From Wuchereria bancrofti (taxonomy: Eukaryota; Nematoda; Chromadorea; Rhabditida; Onchocercidae): a stretch of 64,000 bases of DNA. This document shows positions 26,101 through 39,600 of the stretch, one piece after another. The stretch covers positions 1,612,001 to 1,676,000 of the forward strand of contig SSBO01000008.1 in NCBI GenBank assembly GCA_005281725.1, read 5' to 3'. The position numbers were made by a program, and so were the translations under genes. The notes beneath the pieces were generated by a model. The model did not search any database and was not told the DNA's origin. It saw only the letters and a list, made by a program, of their open reading frames with translations. How positions within the stretch are numbered: position 1 is the stretch's first letter; every line of letters begins with the position of its first letter.

Positions 26101-29100
26101 ATGGAATGTAAAAAAACACCATCGATAGGAATGCAGACGATATCAAATATTGATATGAAATCAGCAAATCAGAGAGAAATATCGTCGTCGTCGTCGTCGT
26201 CTTATTCGGAACAGCTTTCAACTTTTTCACTCTTATCGACCGCAGCAGCCGTTTCGCCGTCATTGAATAGCTCAAACAGAAATACAGTTAGTCATAATTA
26301 TTTCTATAAAAGTACTTTTTTGTTTAAAAAAAAAAAAAGAAAGGGAGAGAGAGAGAGATAGGAAAGGGAGAAAAAAGGTGAAAGAGGTTTTTGCTTTTTT
26401 TTTAAAGTCTATCAGTGTTATTTTTATGGATCGGTTAGGATGCCATTATGCAGGAATGTTAAAAGAAACCATATCTTTCAAATGAATTGAACCCTAACTA
26501 GTTCTCGACTTTATCAATTTTAATACTTTTTATGGATGATTCATCATCTCTCCGTAAAATGAGCTAAATTTCTATGATATTAACTTCATCTTTCTTCCAT
26601 CTTACTGCTTTTGCTGTAGTTAACTTTTATTTCAGTATTCTTAAATTTCTTCTTTTTTTTTTTTTGTTTTTGTTTTTAAATTTGAACTGCAATTATTTAT
26701 CAGTGAAATTACTGATAATTTAGTCTAGTAAAAGCATTATGATAGAGCTATTTATTATACATTTAGCTTTGTGAAAGAAGTTTAAAATGTTAAATTTCAA
26801 AATGCAATTGATATTTTGGCTAATTTTAATTCAAACTTTTTAATCTTAGATATTATTTTTTCCATTATTAGAGATGAAATTATTATTTGAATAAGTGCAT
26901 TTTAATACTTCGATCAGTCATTTCCTGTTTGTTTGTTTGTTAGTTTTATTACCTCTTATCATTTTAAAAATTTATTTTAAAAATTTACACCATAGTTATT
27001 GTGTTATTGAACGAATGTCAACCTTTTCACATTCATTTTATTCGCACGTATGCATTCCTTTCCACTTTACCGCAAACCAATAAATTTTTATGTTTAAGTT
27101 AAATAAAAATTTCAAAAATTTAGTTCCTTTTCCTAAAATTTCCTTCTTATATATGTACAAATTATATTATAATTATTATGATTGTGATTATGATTATTAT
27201 TATGATAAGATTATTATTATTATGATTAGATATTTTAAGAGATAATTAACTGATTTATTTTTTTGTTACAGAATATGGATATATCAGTTGACAATTTCTC
27301 CAAAACTAGCAAGAAACGTTATGATAATGATAATGATGATGATGATTTGGCTAATTTCAATTCTTCAGGTTTATTAATTTTAAAATTATAGCAATTTTAT
27401 TCATTGCTAATCTTTTTACTACTTTTCTCTAACACTTATTGCCGATTTTTTTCTTTTTTTTTTTGTTGTTGCTTTCCCAACAATTTTCCCACAAATTTTT
27501 AATTTTCCCACAAATTAAAAAAAAAGTTAGTAATTTAAGTTAATTAGAAAAAAAAAGTTAGTTAAAAAAAAGAGTTAATTTGTATAATATCATTCTATTA
27601 TGTGGTACCTTTAAATATAATCAAATGGTATCTAATATAATTCATTTAAAATTTCAAATTTATTATCGAATAAACTATTATGATAATTTATTCCTCACTT
27701 TTTCAAGAAATGTATCTTATAATTGTCTTTTCATTTCTCATCTACATTTATATGTTCATTGCTTTAATTGCGGAATTGTCACATCACAACAATGAATGAT
27801 TTTGTGATAATCGAATTGCGCCAAGCGATAATTAAATCTGTTTTCACTTTTCAGATATGTCAATTTTTATTCTACAATTAAAATAAAGCAAAACTAGTTA
27901 TTCGTGATAAAATTTTGGCTTGTAAATTGAAAATTCAATAATAATTTATCAAAGTATATATGTGATTGATACATAAAAAACTGTTCGTAGACAGTTGGCA
28001 TCTATTTATTGACTTTTTTTTTTTTCTTCTTTTTATATCCAAAAAAAAAAAAAAAAAAAAGTTTAAAAAAGTGAAATTTTCCTAATAAATAACCTTGATA
28101 TTGATACCATCTGAAATTCTTGTCTTTTCGGTTATTTTATTAGTTTCTCTTAATATCTCACTTTAAATACATTTCATAACTTAGCTAAACTTCACTAATT
28201 TTTTTTCCTAAAAGTGTTATAATTTATTTTTTGAGAATGAATTTAAAAAAATTTTTTAGAAGTTTTAAAAGAGAATTTTAAAAATATAGTGCTAACCAGT
28301 CTGCTTCATCAATATTTTCCATCGTTTTAGCTATTCAATTATCATCCTGTAAACTAGAAATAAGAAATGTTATACTTATTAATGATATTTATATTTCAAA
28401 AATAATTTTTATTGCATTAGAAAGATTTTTTATTTACTTATTTTAACCTGTTGGCTAATTGCATATTTTCCTTAACTTTTAATTCAAATAACTTCAAAAG
28501 CATTATTTAATAGTTTTGTTTACAATGAATAGATTTCCCAGATGAGTTAAATTTTTTTTGTTCCATCAATTATTTATTATTTAAAGCTTTAATAGCATTA
28601 TTATTAACTTAAAATATCATTCTTATAGATCACTGAGATAAGTTTAAAAAATATCTAAAAGAGTATATTTGTTTATTTGACTTTTTTTTTTATTGGTAAA
28701 TTGCGGTAAACTTTTGAAGTAAAAATTAAGAAAGAGAAAATGTAAAAGTGAAATCTCAAGAGAAATGTCTATTGCATAGCCTTTTGATAGTTGATTGAGG
28801 CAGATAATACCAGAAAAAGAAAAAAAAACCAGAATTCTTCTATTTGATGTTGACGAAATCATTTTACTTTTTAACAGATGCAAAGAAAGAAAATGTATGT
28901 TTTCATTTTATTGAAGAAATTTTAAATGATCAATACAGATACCTTTTTTTTTTTTTTTTTTCTAATATATTTTGAAATTAATTAGTGATCGTCTTTCAAC
29001 CACATCCATTAGATTCTAATATTTAAAGTTATTGCTCCTTTTTTTTTTAAATAGATTTTATTGAAATGATAAATATACTTCAATAAAATTTCACACTGTT

Positions 29101-32100
29101 AGCTGCTCCACTTAAAATTTCTTTCCTAATCCAACCAATAGTTTAAAAGTATTTGAAATATGTAATTCGTCAAGTAATTAATAATTGAACAGTTTCATGA
29201 ATCATAACTAAATTTTAAATTAACTATGAATAACTAATAGGTCTTAGTCAAATAATTAAACGGTTTATAATCAATAAATTAAATATCCTATAATTAAATC
29301 ACTTAATTCTATTTTAAAAATTATAATTAAATTATCGTCAATATTATAAATGTATGAGAATCAGGTAATAACTCCTCGTGAAACTCATTCTTTACAGGCT
29401 TATCCCTGTATTCCTAAATAAATATTCAATATTTAATTATTACTTCTCCTTGATTCCATTATTTCTTTATAACATATCCATTTTATATTTCTCTCTCTCC
29501 CTCTCTCTCTCTCTGTCTTTTCTCCCTCTCTCTCTCTGTGTTTATGAGTCACTGTCCATTATAAGAGTTGGTCAGATCAATGTTTTTACATTATGCTAAC
29601 AAAATGTTTTTGTTAATTGTTGAAATACTGTCTGAAGTGCTTTCATTTGAAATACATAAAATTAGGACTAATTCTCTTCCTTTTCTCATTTATTTATTTT
29701 TTGAATTAAAAAAAAAGAAAAAGAAATGTTAAATCAAAAAAGAAAAGTGAAAATTTTTTTGGTACGCCTTTTTTTTTTTTGATTTTCTATTCAATTTAAC
29801 ATCTTCTTTTTGACTTCTTTTTTTTTCTTTGATTTAACATTTCTTTTTTTTTTTTTAAATTCATTGTATTCTATCTATTGTAGAGGATTTTGCTATTGTT
29901 AAATTTCAGAAGAAGTGCAACGTTCGAAATCAAAATCTCCAGCACCAGTACCGGGTATTTGGAGTGGTCCTAATTATCATGAAATAAATATTAGTCATAA
30001 CAAACGATTGCAACGGTTTACTTTTATTTCTCTATTAAATTCAAATTTAATTCATTTTTCCTAAAAATTATGCTAATCATTTTTTTTTTAATTGTTTAAA
30101 ATTCTTTGTAAAAAATAAAAAATGATTAAAGTTAAAAAATTTTTAGAGATGAAACATACAGTAATGAGAAAGTCTTTGGTATTATTACTAAAAAATGTAT
30201 ATCATATGCAATACCAGCAGTAACTATTCGTACAATTAAATCAAAATCTCGTCAACCGGTCGAGATTACACTAAGTTATACGTTTCGACCTCTAATTGCA
30301 AATAACGAAAAAATTTGTTTCAATCAAAAATATTTCAGGTAAACTTTATCATCGCAACATATTAAATTATCAAATTCATTATCAAAAAAAAAAAAAAAAG
30401 TTTTTTTGCTTGCATAAGAATTAATTTTGAAATGTTGTAAATATTACTAATTCAAATATATTTCTTCAACAAATATCCTTCAATGAGAGATAATTTAGTT
30501 AGTGCAAAAAAAAAAAAAGGTATGTGTTATATATTGGATTAAAAATTTTTGAAATTTTCTTCAAAATTTATTTTAAAACTTCAGTTGAAATAGAGTTTTT
30601 TTTTTTTGAGAGAGATTATATTTAGGATTATTAAAATTGACAAGAAATTGTTAGCAATAATTAATGCTACAATTAATGTTGATGCAATGTTTACATCTCG
30701 AACACAATCAATGGAAGAAGGCACATTTGAAATCATCAAAATGAAAAGGTAAAGCTTAGCTGTAATGATAACTAAACTCTAAATGATAACTTTAATGATA
30801 ACTGTTACTGTTATCAGACTTATAACTTAAGTTCCAGGAAACATAGGCCATGTTCAGTGACAGTAAAAGAGCCTAGTATGCGAGTTATTACTGTTCACGA
30901 ATCAATTTTCAAACGATCAGATGAACAGAATTCATGTCGAGCTCAGGTAAGGAAGATATTAACATAGCCATAATTACTTAAATATGTAAGCCATTGATAG
31001 GTTAATAATTTTCATAAATGATAATTTCTCTCTCTCTCTCTCTCTCTCTTTCTTCATCAATAAATGAATCAATCAATTTAATAAATTTAAAAAATGAAAT
31101 TAAGTTGTGAGAAAATGTTAAGCAAAATTTAAGCGTTATCACTTATCATTATCACCAGTAAATGACTGCTCATTTCTTTTACTATTATTTTTGCAAAAAG
31201 TATTTGAATGATATGTTTTGATCTTACCGTTTTATATTCAGGTAACAGTTCTTACTTCATCTGTCGCCGATGTGAACTTTAGTCGATGCTTGAAACATGT
31301 CCAAATTACATATCCTAAACGTTTTCCTGCGTAGGTTATTTTAATTAAAGTTTTCAGGTGATATAATTTTACTAACAAATGTTATAGAATTTTATTCTCT
31401 TTTTTCATTTCATACTTTACTTTTCAATTTTTATAATAATTAATCAGAAATTTTTGTTTAAGTGAATGTTTATTCAAATTTAAAATATTCATATGAAAAA
31501 TTAAATCAATTCATTTGAATACTGTAAATAAAATGATGTTTCATATATTCAAAGCTAATACCACTAATTAATTAATTAATTTAGATCCATAGAAAATATC
31601 CCTCAACAAGCTTACATTGTTGAAGAGAACAATATGGTAAGTTCTACCTATCATATGAAAAATTTCTTATTACTAACTTTTCTAACAATTTTGTCAACTG
31701 TTTTTGCATTTTGTAAAAATTCCATTCGAAATTTGAACAATGCTTGAATGTAATTTTATTTGCTTGAAAAGAAGAAACGAACATAATCAATTCTCGATCA
31801 AAATGAAAAAAATCTGAAACTCTAAGTTATGCCATCTCTTTTTTTATTCCTTCTCAAAAACTGTCAATTTATAGGGACAAAAGATCTCGAACGAAGTCAA
31901 TTGCGCATCCAATCAACTACTTCCCTTGAAACTTTATACTGATGAGGTCATTTATTCACTCATTTCATATCTCAGAAATTGATATTTCACTAAGGGAATA
32001 ATGGTATTATCAATGATTGCAAAGGTTAAAGGTTATATCGCATTTATTTATTTATTGTAGGCGTTGTCGGAGAACGATGAGCTCATATTTTCTGATCGTT

Positions 32101-35100
32101 CCTTACTTGGAAAATACGCGAAATATAAGTATGAAAAAGTAAAACGTATGCGCAGTGAGCCAGCGGAATTTAACAGTCGAGAATCATCATATCCTATGGC
32201 GGCTTCTGAATTAATGCGAGCTTGCGCTGGTGAGCTTAAGTACTTCATTTTGCAAAATTTAATAATAAAATAACTTTTTTTGATTACCATAAATTGATTG
32301 AAACCGTAAAAGTTAAAAATTCATATTTCATTGAAAATGAAATTTGCAAGGAAATTGTATTTATTAATGAAAGTATTTCAAATTTAAATTTTGAAAAAAT
32401 TGATAATAAGATAAAGTTTATCAATTGATCGTTTTAATAAGGATAAATTATAAAAATATACAAAATATATCGAAAATTGGCGTAACAATTAGCGCATTAT
32501 TTATTCCTATAAAAATATCGGAATATTTCACGTTTCCGTAACTTTTTGTATTTATTATCGTAGGATTAACAATTTTTTTTTTTTTTGCCTAATTTTTAAA
32601 AAATTTTTTAAAAATTTTTTGCCTAATAATATTAGAAATTTTATTACAAATAATTAAATGGTTGTATTATATGAATAAAGTATATATATAGGTTTAACTT
32701 AGTTAACTTACTTGACTTAGTTCGAATATTGGAACCAACTCGTCAAATACCATACATCACAGCGCCAAGTCGTTCACGTCTTGGTAGTGTCGAAGTGGAG
32801 ACAATTTCAAGTCCAATACGAATGTATGGCGAAAAATTATTGCCAACAAATTATCGTAAACTGAAGAACTCATCAATTGAAAGGCATTAATTAATTTAAT
32901 TCAATTAATTGCTTAATCTCTTACACTTCTGCATTTCCTTATCTTAAAGTCTACCCTTATAATTGCTTACTTATTTTTAAACTTAAAATTTTGATAAATT
33001 TGGCCCAGCAATAAATGAAGCAAAAAAAAAAAAGGTGTAATTTTAGATCAGAACGATCAATGTCATTAACGAAGCCATCTTTTGAATTTGATATACCATT
33101 ATCACCATTTGAGCAAACTCTTCAAAATCAAGCATTTCAACTTCGTCGAATATCCACTATCTGTGATAATGATAATGATGGTGGTGATAGTAATAATCCA
33201 GTTGTACAGGTTTTATAATTTAATTATTAGTAAAATAATGAACAATTGATAAAATAGAATTGATAAAATGATTAGGAAAAAGATTTGTAGTAGTGTAAGA
33301 TAATAAATAAAACAAAAATTTGATTTCTTTTTTTTTTTTTTGTTTGTGCTGTACTGATTAAGTTTGAATATTTACTAACAAACTGAGCAATGCTTTTCTG
33401 ATTCATTTAGTATTGGTTGTGTATATGTAACAGAGCTTCTGCAACATTTCGCAATATTTTATGAAGGTAAACTAAACTGATTTGCTTGCTGATATGTTAT
33501 CAGTTCAAAAGGCCTAATTTCTCGAGCTGTTTAACATTTTATTGTGACAGAACTTAAAACACTTCATCATTAGTCTGATAGGATATCTAATCTGTTTAAC
33601 TGTCTTTAAGCATTTTTACACTTGTACTAAAACTAATCTCCTCCACTGATTAGTCTTTCTTACACCATTCGTTTTCTTTTTTTAACTTTTTTACTCTTCG
33701 CTTCATATCTTTTTTTTTTTTTTTTTTTTTCATCATTTCTTTTCATTAGTTCGAAAAATTTTCACTGCTACTTTTCAATAGTTTTATGATTCATTTTTAA
33801 TCACCAATATATTATTGGTTTTTAAAAAGAATGAAATAAATTTCATGATGTTAAATTAAATACATTAATATTTGTTTATATTCTTTAGCTATAATTTGTG
33901 ATCTTTTAGAGCTAACCTAAATAGTAATATGTTATTTTATCAATAATAACTTTAAAAAAGATTATTTCAATGAAATGAATTTCATCAGATTTGTATTTAC
34001 AAAAAATTGATATTGTTCATTTCATTAATAGTTAATCTAATTTTGCACTTCATTTTTTTCTTCCTCAGATTTGATCTTTAGAAGATGATTGAAGGAACGA
34101 TAAGATAATTAAGAATCTATTAAATTTAATGTTATAAAGTTGAAAGAAAAAATTCATTAATCTATTTGAAAAGTTTCAATCAGCACATAGTATAAGACTT
34201 CTTCATGCCCTCACGTGAATTTGTGTAACAAAAAGTATGTGAGACAAAAAAATATTTTTTTAATGAAAAAATTAAATGATTTTGTTAAAACAACAAAGAG
34301 TAGTAGAAGATTTTCTGATTGCTTGCATAGTTGTTGACATTTTTGCGTTAAATTAAAATAAATTTGTGACAAATAGTTGATACAATCAAGTTGATATTTA
34401 AAGAAGAGAATATTGATATTTCAACGGTCATCACAACGACATTTTAATTTTCTTACTATTATCATTGTTTGTTTTCATTTTATTTTATTCTGGCATTCAT
34501 TTTATCTAATTGCACTTAATGTTATTGTTTATATTAACTTATCTTCTTCTCTTTCAATCTTTTCATTCATTTTTGTCATATTGGAAATTTTTCAAATACT
34601 AAAACTTTTCTCATTTTTTCCTCATATCATTCTTTTCTGTTACAAATTAAAATTCTTGTTACTTTCAATTAAAAACCTTTTCAACAATTTCTCCTTCCTT
34701 CCTTCCTTCTATTATTCTTATGCATATGCCTAAAATTTGTTAATTCTAACAAAATTATTCCAAAATTATTTTTAAGTAATATAAGTATTTATAAGTGAAA
34801 TAAGCGAAGTAAATATTTAAGTTAACAAAATTACATTTGTTGAAGTGACATTAGTTGATCAAAATAATTGACATATTATCATTTTGACGCCAATATTTAT
34901 TTCAAAAAGTTGTGTAATTAAAATGTAAATAAAATTATATAACGAACAGTTGTTGCTTACAGAATTCATCAACGATTGATAAAACGATGCAAATTCCAGT
35001 TTATGACCATAGCAGATATCCTTCTGTTGAAGGTTAGATGCATTTATTAATGAGGAAGAATTGATCATTTCATATTCAAATTGTTTCAAGCAACTGTTTT

Positions 35101-36647
35101 CTATAATATATCATTTAAATTGCATTTCGAGAAAAGCATATAAAATGATTTGCATAAAAATTTTTAATCAAAATTCACTATTATTTAGCAATGAAAAATG
35201 TATTTAGTAAATAAATGCTAAGAGAAATGTCATTTGTTAGCCAGCACTGATAATTATGTTTAATTTATTTCATAAAAATTTCTAGATGACATTTAGGAAT
35301 TTAAAAAGATGATTGATATTGCTTGAGGATTGGTATAATTAAGTAATACAAGTATAAGTTGAATGGAATATGATACAAGTATAGGTTCAATTTCATTGAA
35401 AATGAAAATTTCGATAAGTTTAAATTATCACTAGTTATAGGTTCATCTTTAACATCAAATTTCACAGCTGCGGTAGCAGCAGCAGCGCAACCGCGGCATG
35501 AACGTTATGCGGCACATATACCGGTTACCCGCATCGACGGAAATGGTCGTCAATCAACAACTAGCATCGATTCACATAATAGGTTGGTTGATGAGTTATT
35601 CAAGGTAAATATATATATTATGGAAGAAGGGGAAGGGAATGTTTACAGAACTAAATCGATGGTGTTTAATAGAGGACAGCAATAGTTTGTTGAAAAAAAA
35701 AAACTGGTATAGGTGGTAATTGATAGAAATTAAGAAATAATTTGAATTAAAATCATCAATTGATAAGATTATCTGAGGAGTAGTTAGCTGGAAGTAAAAT
35801 AAATTCAATTCAGGTAAATCTATATTATAGCATTTGTAATAAAGATACGAATTAATTAATGGTAATAAGTGATTTAAGGTTTTCATGGAGTAGAAATAAT
35901 GAATTGTGTTGTTATAATTGTTAAATTATAATATAATTATTTAAACATAACATCTATTTTTTTGAATTTTCTATTAGTTATTGAAAAAGAAGTGTAAAGT
36001 TTCTTATTATATGTAATTAGGAATTTAGTTTACTATCATTCATATTTAGACTTCTCTTTACCTTTAAACTTTATTAATTATCGATTTTTTTTTTAGTTTA
36101 TATAATGATGATATCGTTACAATTAGCATTTGTGTAAATAATAATTAAGAACACAAATGATTGAGAGCGCAAATGCTAAGTTAGTTCTAACTGTTACTGA
36201 GGCGGAGTTTTCATTTTCACTAGTAGCACATTTATTCTTTACAATTTTATCTTCCATCTATTTCATTTCAATTCATTTAGCTATCATCAATTAATCGTTA
36301 ATTCAATTTTCTTGCACAATTTTCATCATTTGATGCTATATTTTTGTTCAAAAAAGAAAAGAAAATGGTCAATTCAGAAGTTTTAAAAGCGTCTTTTTCA
36401 TTCTTATTAAATAACAGAATTGAAATGCATTTCTAATTATTACAGAAATTATTAAACTTTAACTCTGTGAAATAATCATTTAGGTAAATGAATTTATCAT
36501 GAAACATTTCATGACATACTTTGGAAAGATTGGTTTTTTTTTATCATTCAAAAAAGTTATTGCAATTATTTAAAAAAAGATCAATTATGATGAGTTTATT
36601 TTCTAATATTCAATTCAGAAAAGCATTTAATAATAACAATAGCAATG

Positions 36648-36690
<43 letters not shown>

Positions 36691-39600
36691 GTAGTTATCT
36701 TTATGTTATCGCAATATTTGTTATTATGAGTAAGCAGGAAATTCTTCTTCCTTTATTACACACATCACTTTATCATTATTAAGCTGTATCACCATTATTA
36801 CTGCTACTATTATTATTATTATTGTTGTTACGATTATTAATTATTATTATTATCGCTGCATCGCCATTATCTTCTTTGTTAATTCCTTCAGGGAATATAA
36901 ACAGATCACATTATTTTGCAATCTAATTTATCAATTTAACAGAAAAGGGAAGCATATTTTGGGCGGTAATATCTCTTTTTTTAACATATATATAGCTAAA
37001 TAATAATGATTATTTGAAAATAAACAAAATATGAAGCAATTTAATAAATGAAAAATATTCAAATAAGATAAAGAATGTTTATTGCAGTGGTGTAATTGGA
37101 TCAGAAGTAGCTGCTACTTTGCAGTTGGATCAGATGATCGATCAAACTCGATACAAATATCATCAGCATAGGAATAAATTTAAAGAAGCTATTGATTATT
37201 TGGATCAAATATTTGAAGATCTCAAAAAAGAGGGTGATCAGGTGGTAATATATTCTTTGATCAATAGCTATTATTGTTTTTTCTTTTTTTTTTTTGGTAA
37301 CAATTATATAATAATTTGAAAATTTGTAGATAGATAACACGCAACGATCACGTGAAATGACGTCAAGTAAAGAAACTTCAAAAAATGATAAAGATTTTGT
37401 GAACGTAACTACATCATCAGTTAAACTAAAACAGTGCAATGGGTAAGTGTTGTTGTTAACAAAAAGAAATTTTGAATAATTTATCATTAATAAAAAATAT
37501 TTTATGTGATTGGAATATTAATAATTAAAATATTGAAAATGTGAAAAGAGAAAGAATAACAAATTATCGGAAAGTTTTACATCAAAAACATTTGAATCAC
37601 GGATTAAGTTAAGCATTCAACGGGTTTATATAGAAAAAATTCGAAACGAATATCATAAATGATTAACTGATATCATAAATGATTATCATTTCAATTTAAA
37701 TAATTTTATGATGAAGTAAAATTTGACATTCGTATGCATTTATATTCTATGGTAGATTACATTATGCTAACATTTGAGCCAGGAAGTTATATACATTTGA
37801 TGGATTAGTTCACTCTCTCTCTCTCTCACTCTCTCTCTCTCTCTCTCTTCATCTCATCCTCATTTTATGTAAAATTAAATGTAATCTAACTGATAGTTAA
37901 CTTTTCATAATAATTTCACTATTCTAAAGAAATGTTATTTCTTCCTGTGTGTCAATCAAAAAATAAAATAAAAATAAAATAAAATATGCACAAGGATTAT
38001 TTCAAACTACAAAATATGATTACAATGATTTAAAAAATGTGAAAGAAAATGATAAAAAATTTTCAATGTTCAATTTTAATGAATTTCAACCAATGTAAAA
38101 TATACATTTTAAATTATTGCAGTAATATTAAGCCAACGGCGGTTAATATTGCTAGCTTGGAAGAGAGGAATTTGCGACAAATACCTGTCACAACTACTAA
38201 TAGACATTCGTTGTATGCATCAAAACCAAGGGTAAACTTGAGAGATACCTTAATAATTTTAAGAATTTAAAAGTCAAATTTGTGATAAAGAGTAAAATGA
38301 AATGAATTTAATTTGAAGCTATAAATTTAAAAAGTTGAAAAGCAGTTGAATTTTGTAAAATTTTTTTTTTTTTAGAAATTTTTTCTGAATGAAATGATTT
38401 TTATATTAAGGTTGTCGAAAAACACTGCTTGCAAGAAAAAGCTGCATCATTCGAGCAGACATCATCAGGTGACATTGAAATTTCGGAGACAATTGTACTA
38501 CCATCACAAAATCGTAAACTTAAAGGCGAAAGGATGGATTTCACCAGGAAATGGCTTACTGGTGATATCAAATCATGGATTACTGTTCAACCAAAACCAG
38601 ATTTGATCCTTGATGGAGTTGAAGAGGTTTGTTAAATTTTTGTTTTTTAAAATTTTTTTTTTTTTTAAACTGATTATAACAAATCCTGTCTGAGTAACTT
38701 TAGTAACTTAAGTAACATACTCGTTTTTTCAGCACGACAATTCATACCCTACTAAACTGTATAATATTACTTTAACTTTTCACCGCCCACACACTTTTCC
38801 TTAATTAGAAAGTTGTAACATGAATTGCGGTAAGATAGTTGGGAAAATATTTAAGTAAGAATTGACTTCCGAATCTTTTTATAAAATTTTCCGGAAATCA
38901 CTTCTACAATAGTTGTACTTACCTATAAAAATTAAATTACGAAACGTGATTTCTAATTATGAAACGTGCGATTCTCAGTTCAGATGAAATGATTTACTAT
39001 GAAACTATGAAAAAAATTACTCAATGCCTACTTCTCTTAGTGTAATAAATAGAATAAAAAAAAGTATCCTGATCTATTCCAGATAGTAAATAGATCAAGA
39101 ACTAGTTACTTTTTGAAGTTTTTCAAAAGTATAGTATACTGGCTGCGAAAATTTTCAAAAAATTTAGTAAAAAATTGCATCTTTTTTCTAGTATCACAAC
39201 CTGGTAAGGTCAGTTCTATCTTTCGGGTTGTTATAAGGTAATATTCTTTGGGTCATATAATTATCGAAATTAAAAAATATTTTTGAAATTTCACTAATCT
39301 TTTTAGATCCAATGATTATTTTGCATAAAAATTAGGCGCTACTGTCACAACTGTAATTAACTGTTAATTGATCCTGAAAAAATAGTTTCTTTTTCATTTT
39401 AAAGGTTGAAAACAAAAAAAAAAACTAAGCGAAATATATGCAAATTTTTGAAAAGATAGGAATCTGGATCCTATTATTATTGTTTTAGTGATACTTTTCT
39501 TTTTCTTGGATTAGAATTACCTAAATTTTGTAGCATTTTTATGTAAGACTAAGCTAAAACTAAAAATTTTTGTTTTTGAATAAAGAATTGATTATTGTCT

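Noticed and set aside
34413..34733. 106-codon frame in intron 26 of the large gene
   Set aside because: Low-complexity Phe/Leu/Ser/Ile-rich product from a pyrimidine-rich strand, and out of phase with neighbouring exons.
37101..37487. 128-codon frame on the - strand
   Set aside because: It is antisense to exons 29 and 30 of the large gene, whose + strand reading is supported by matching phases and splice sites.
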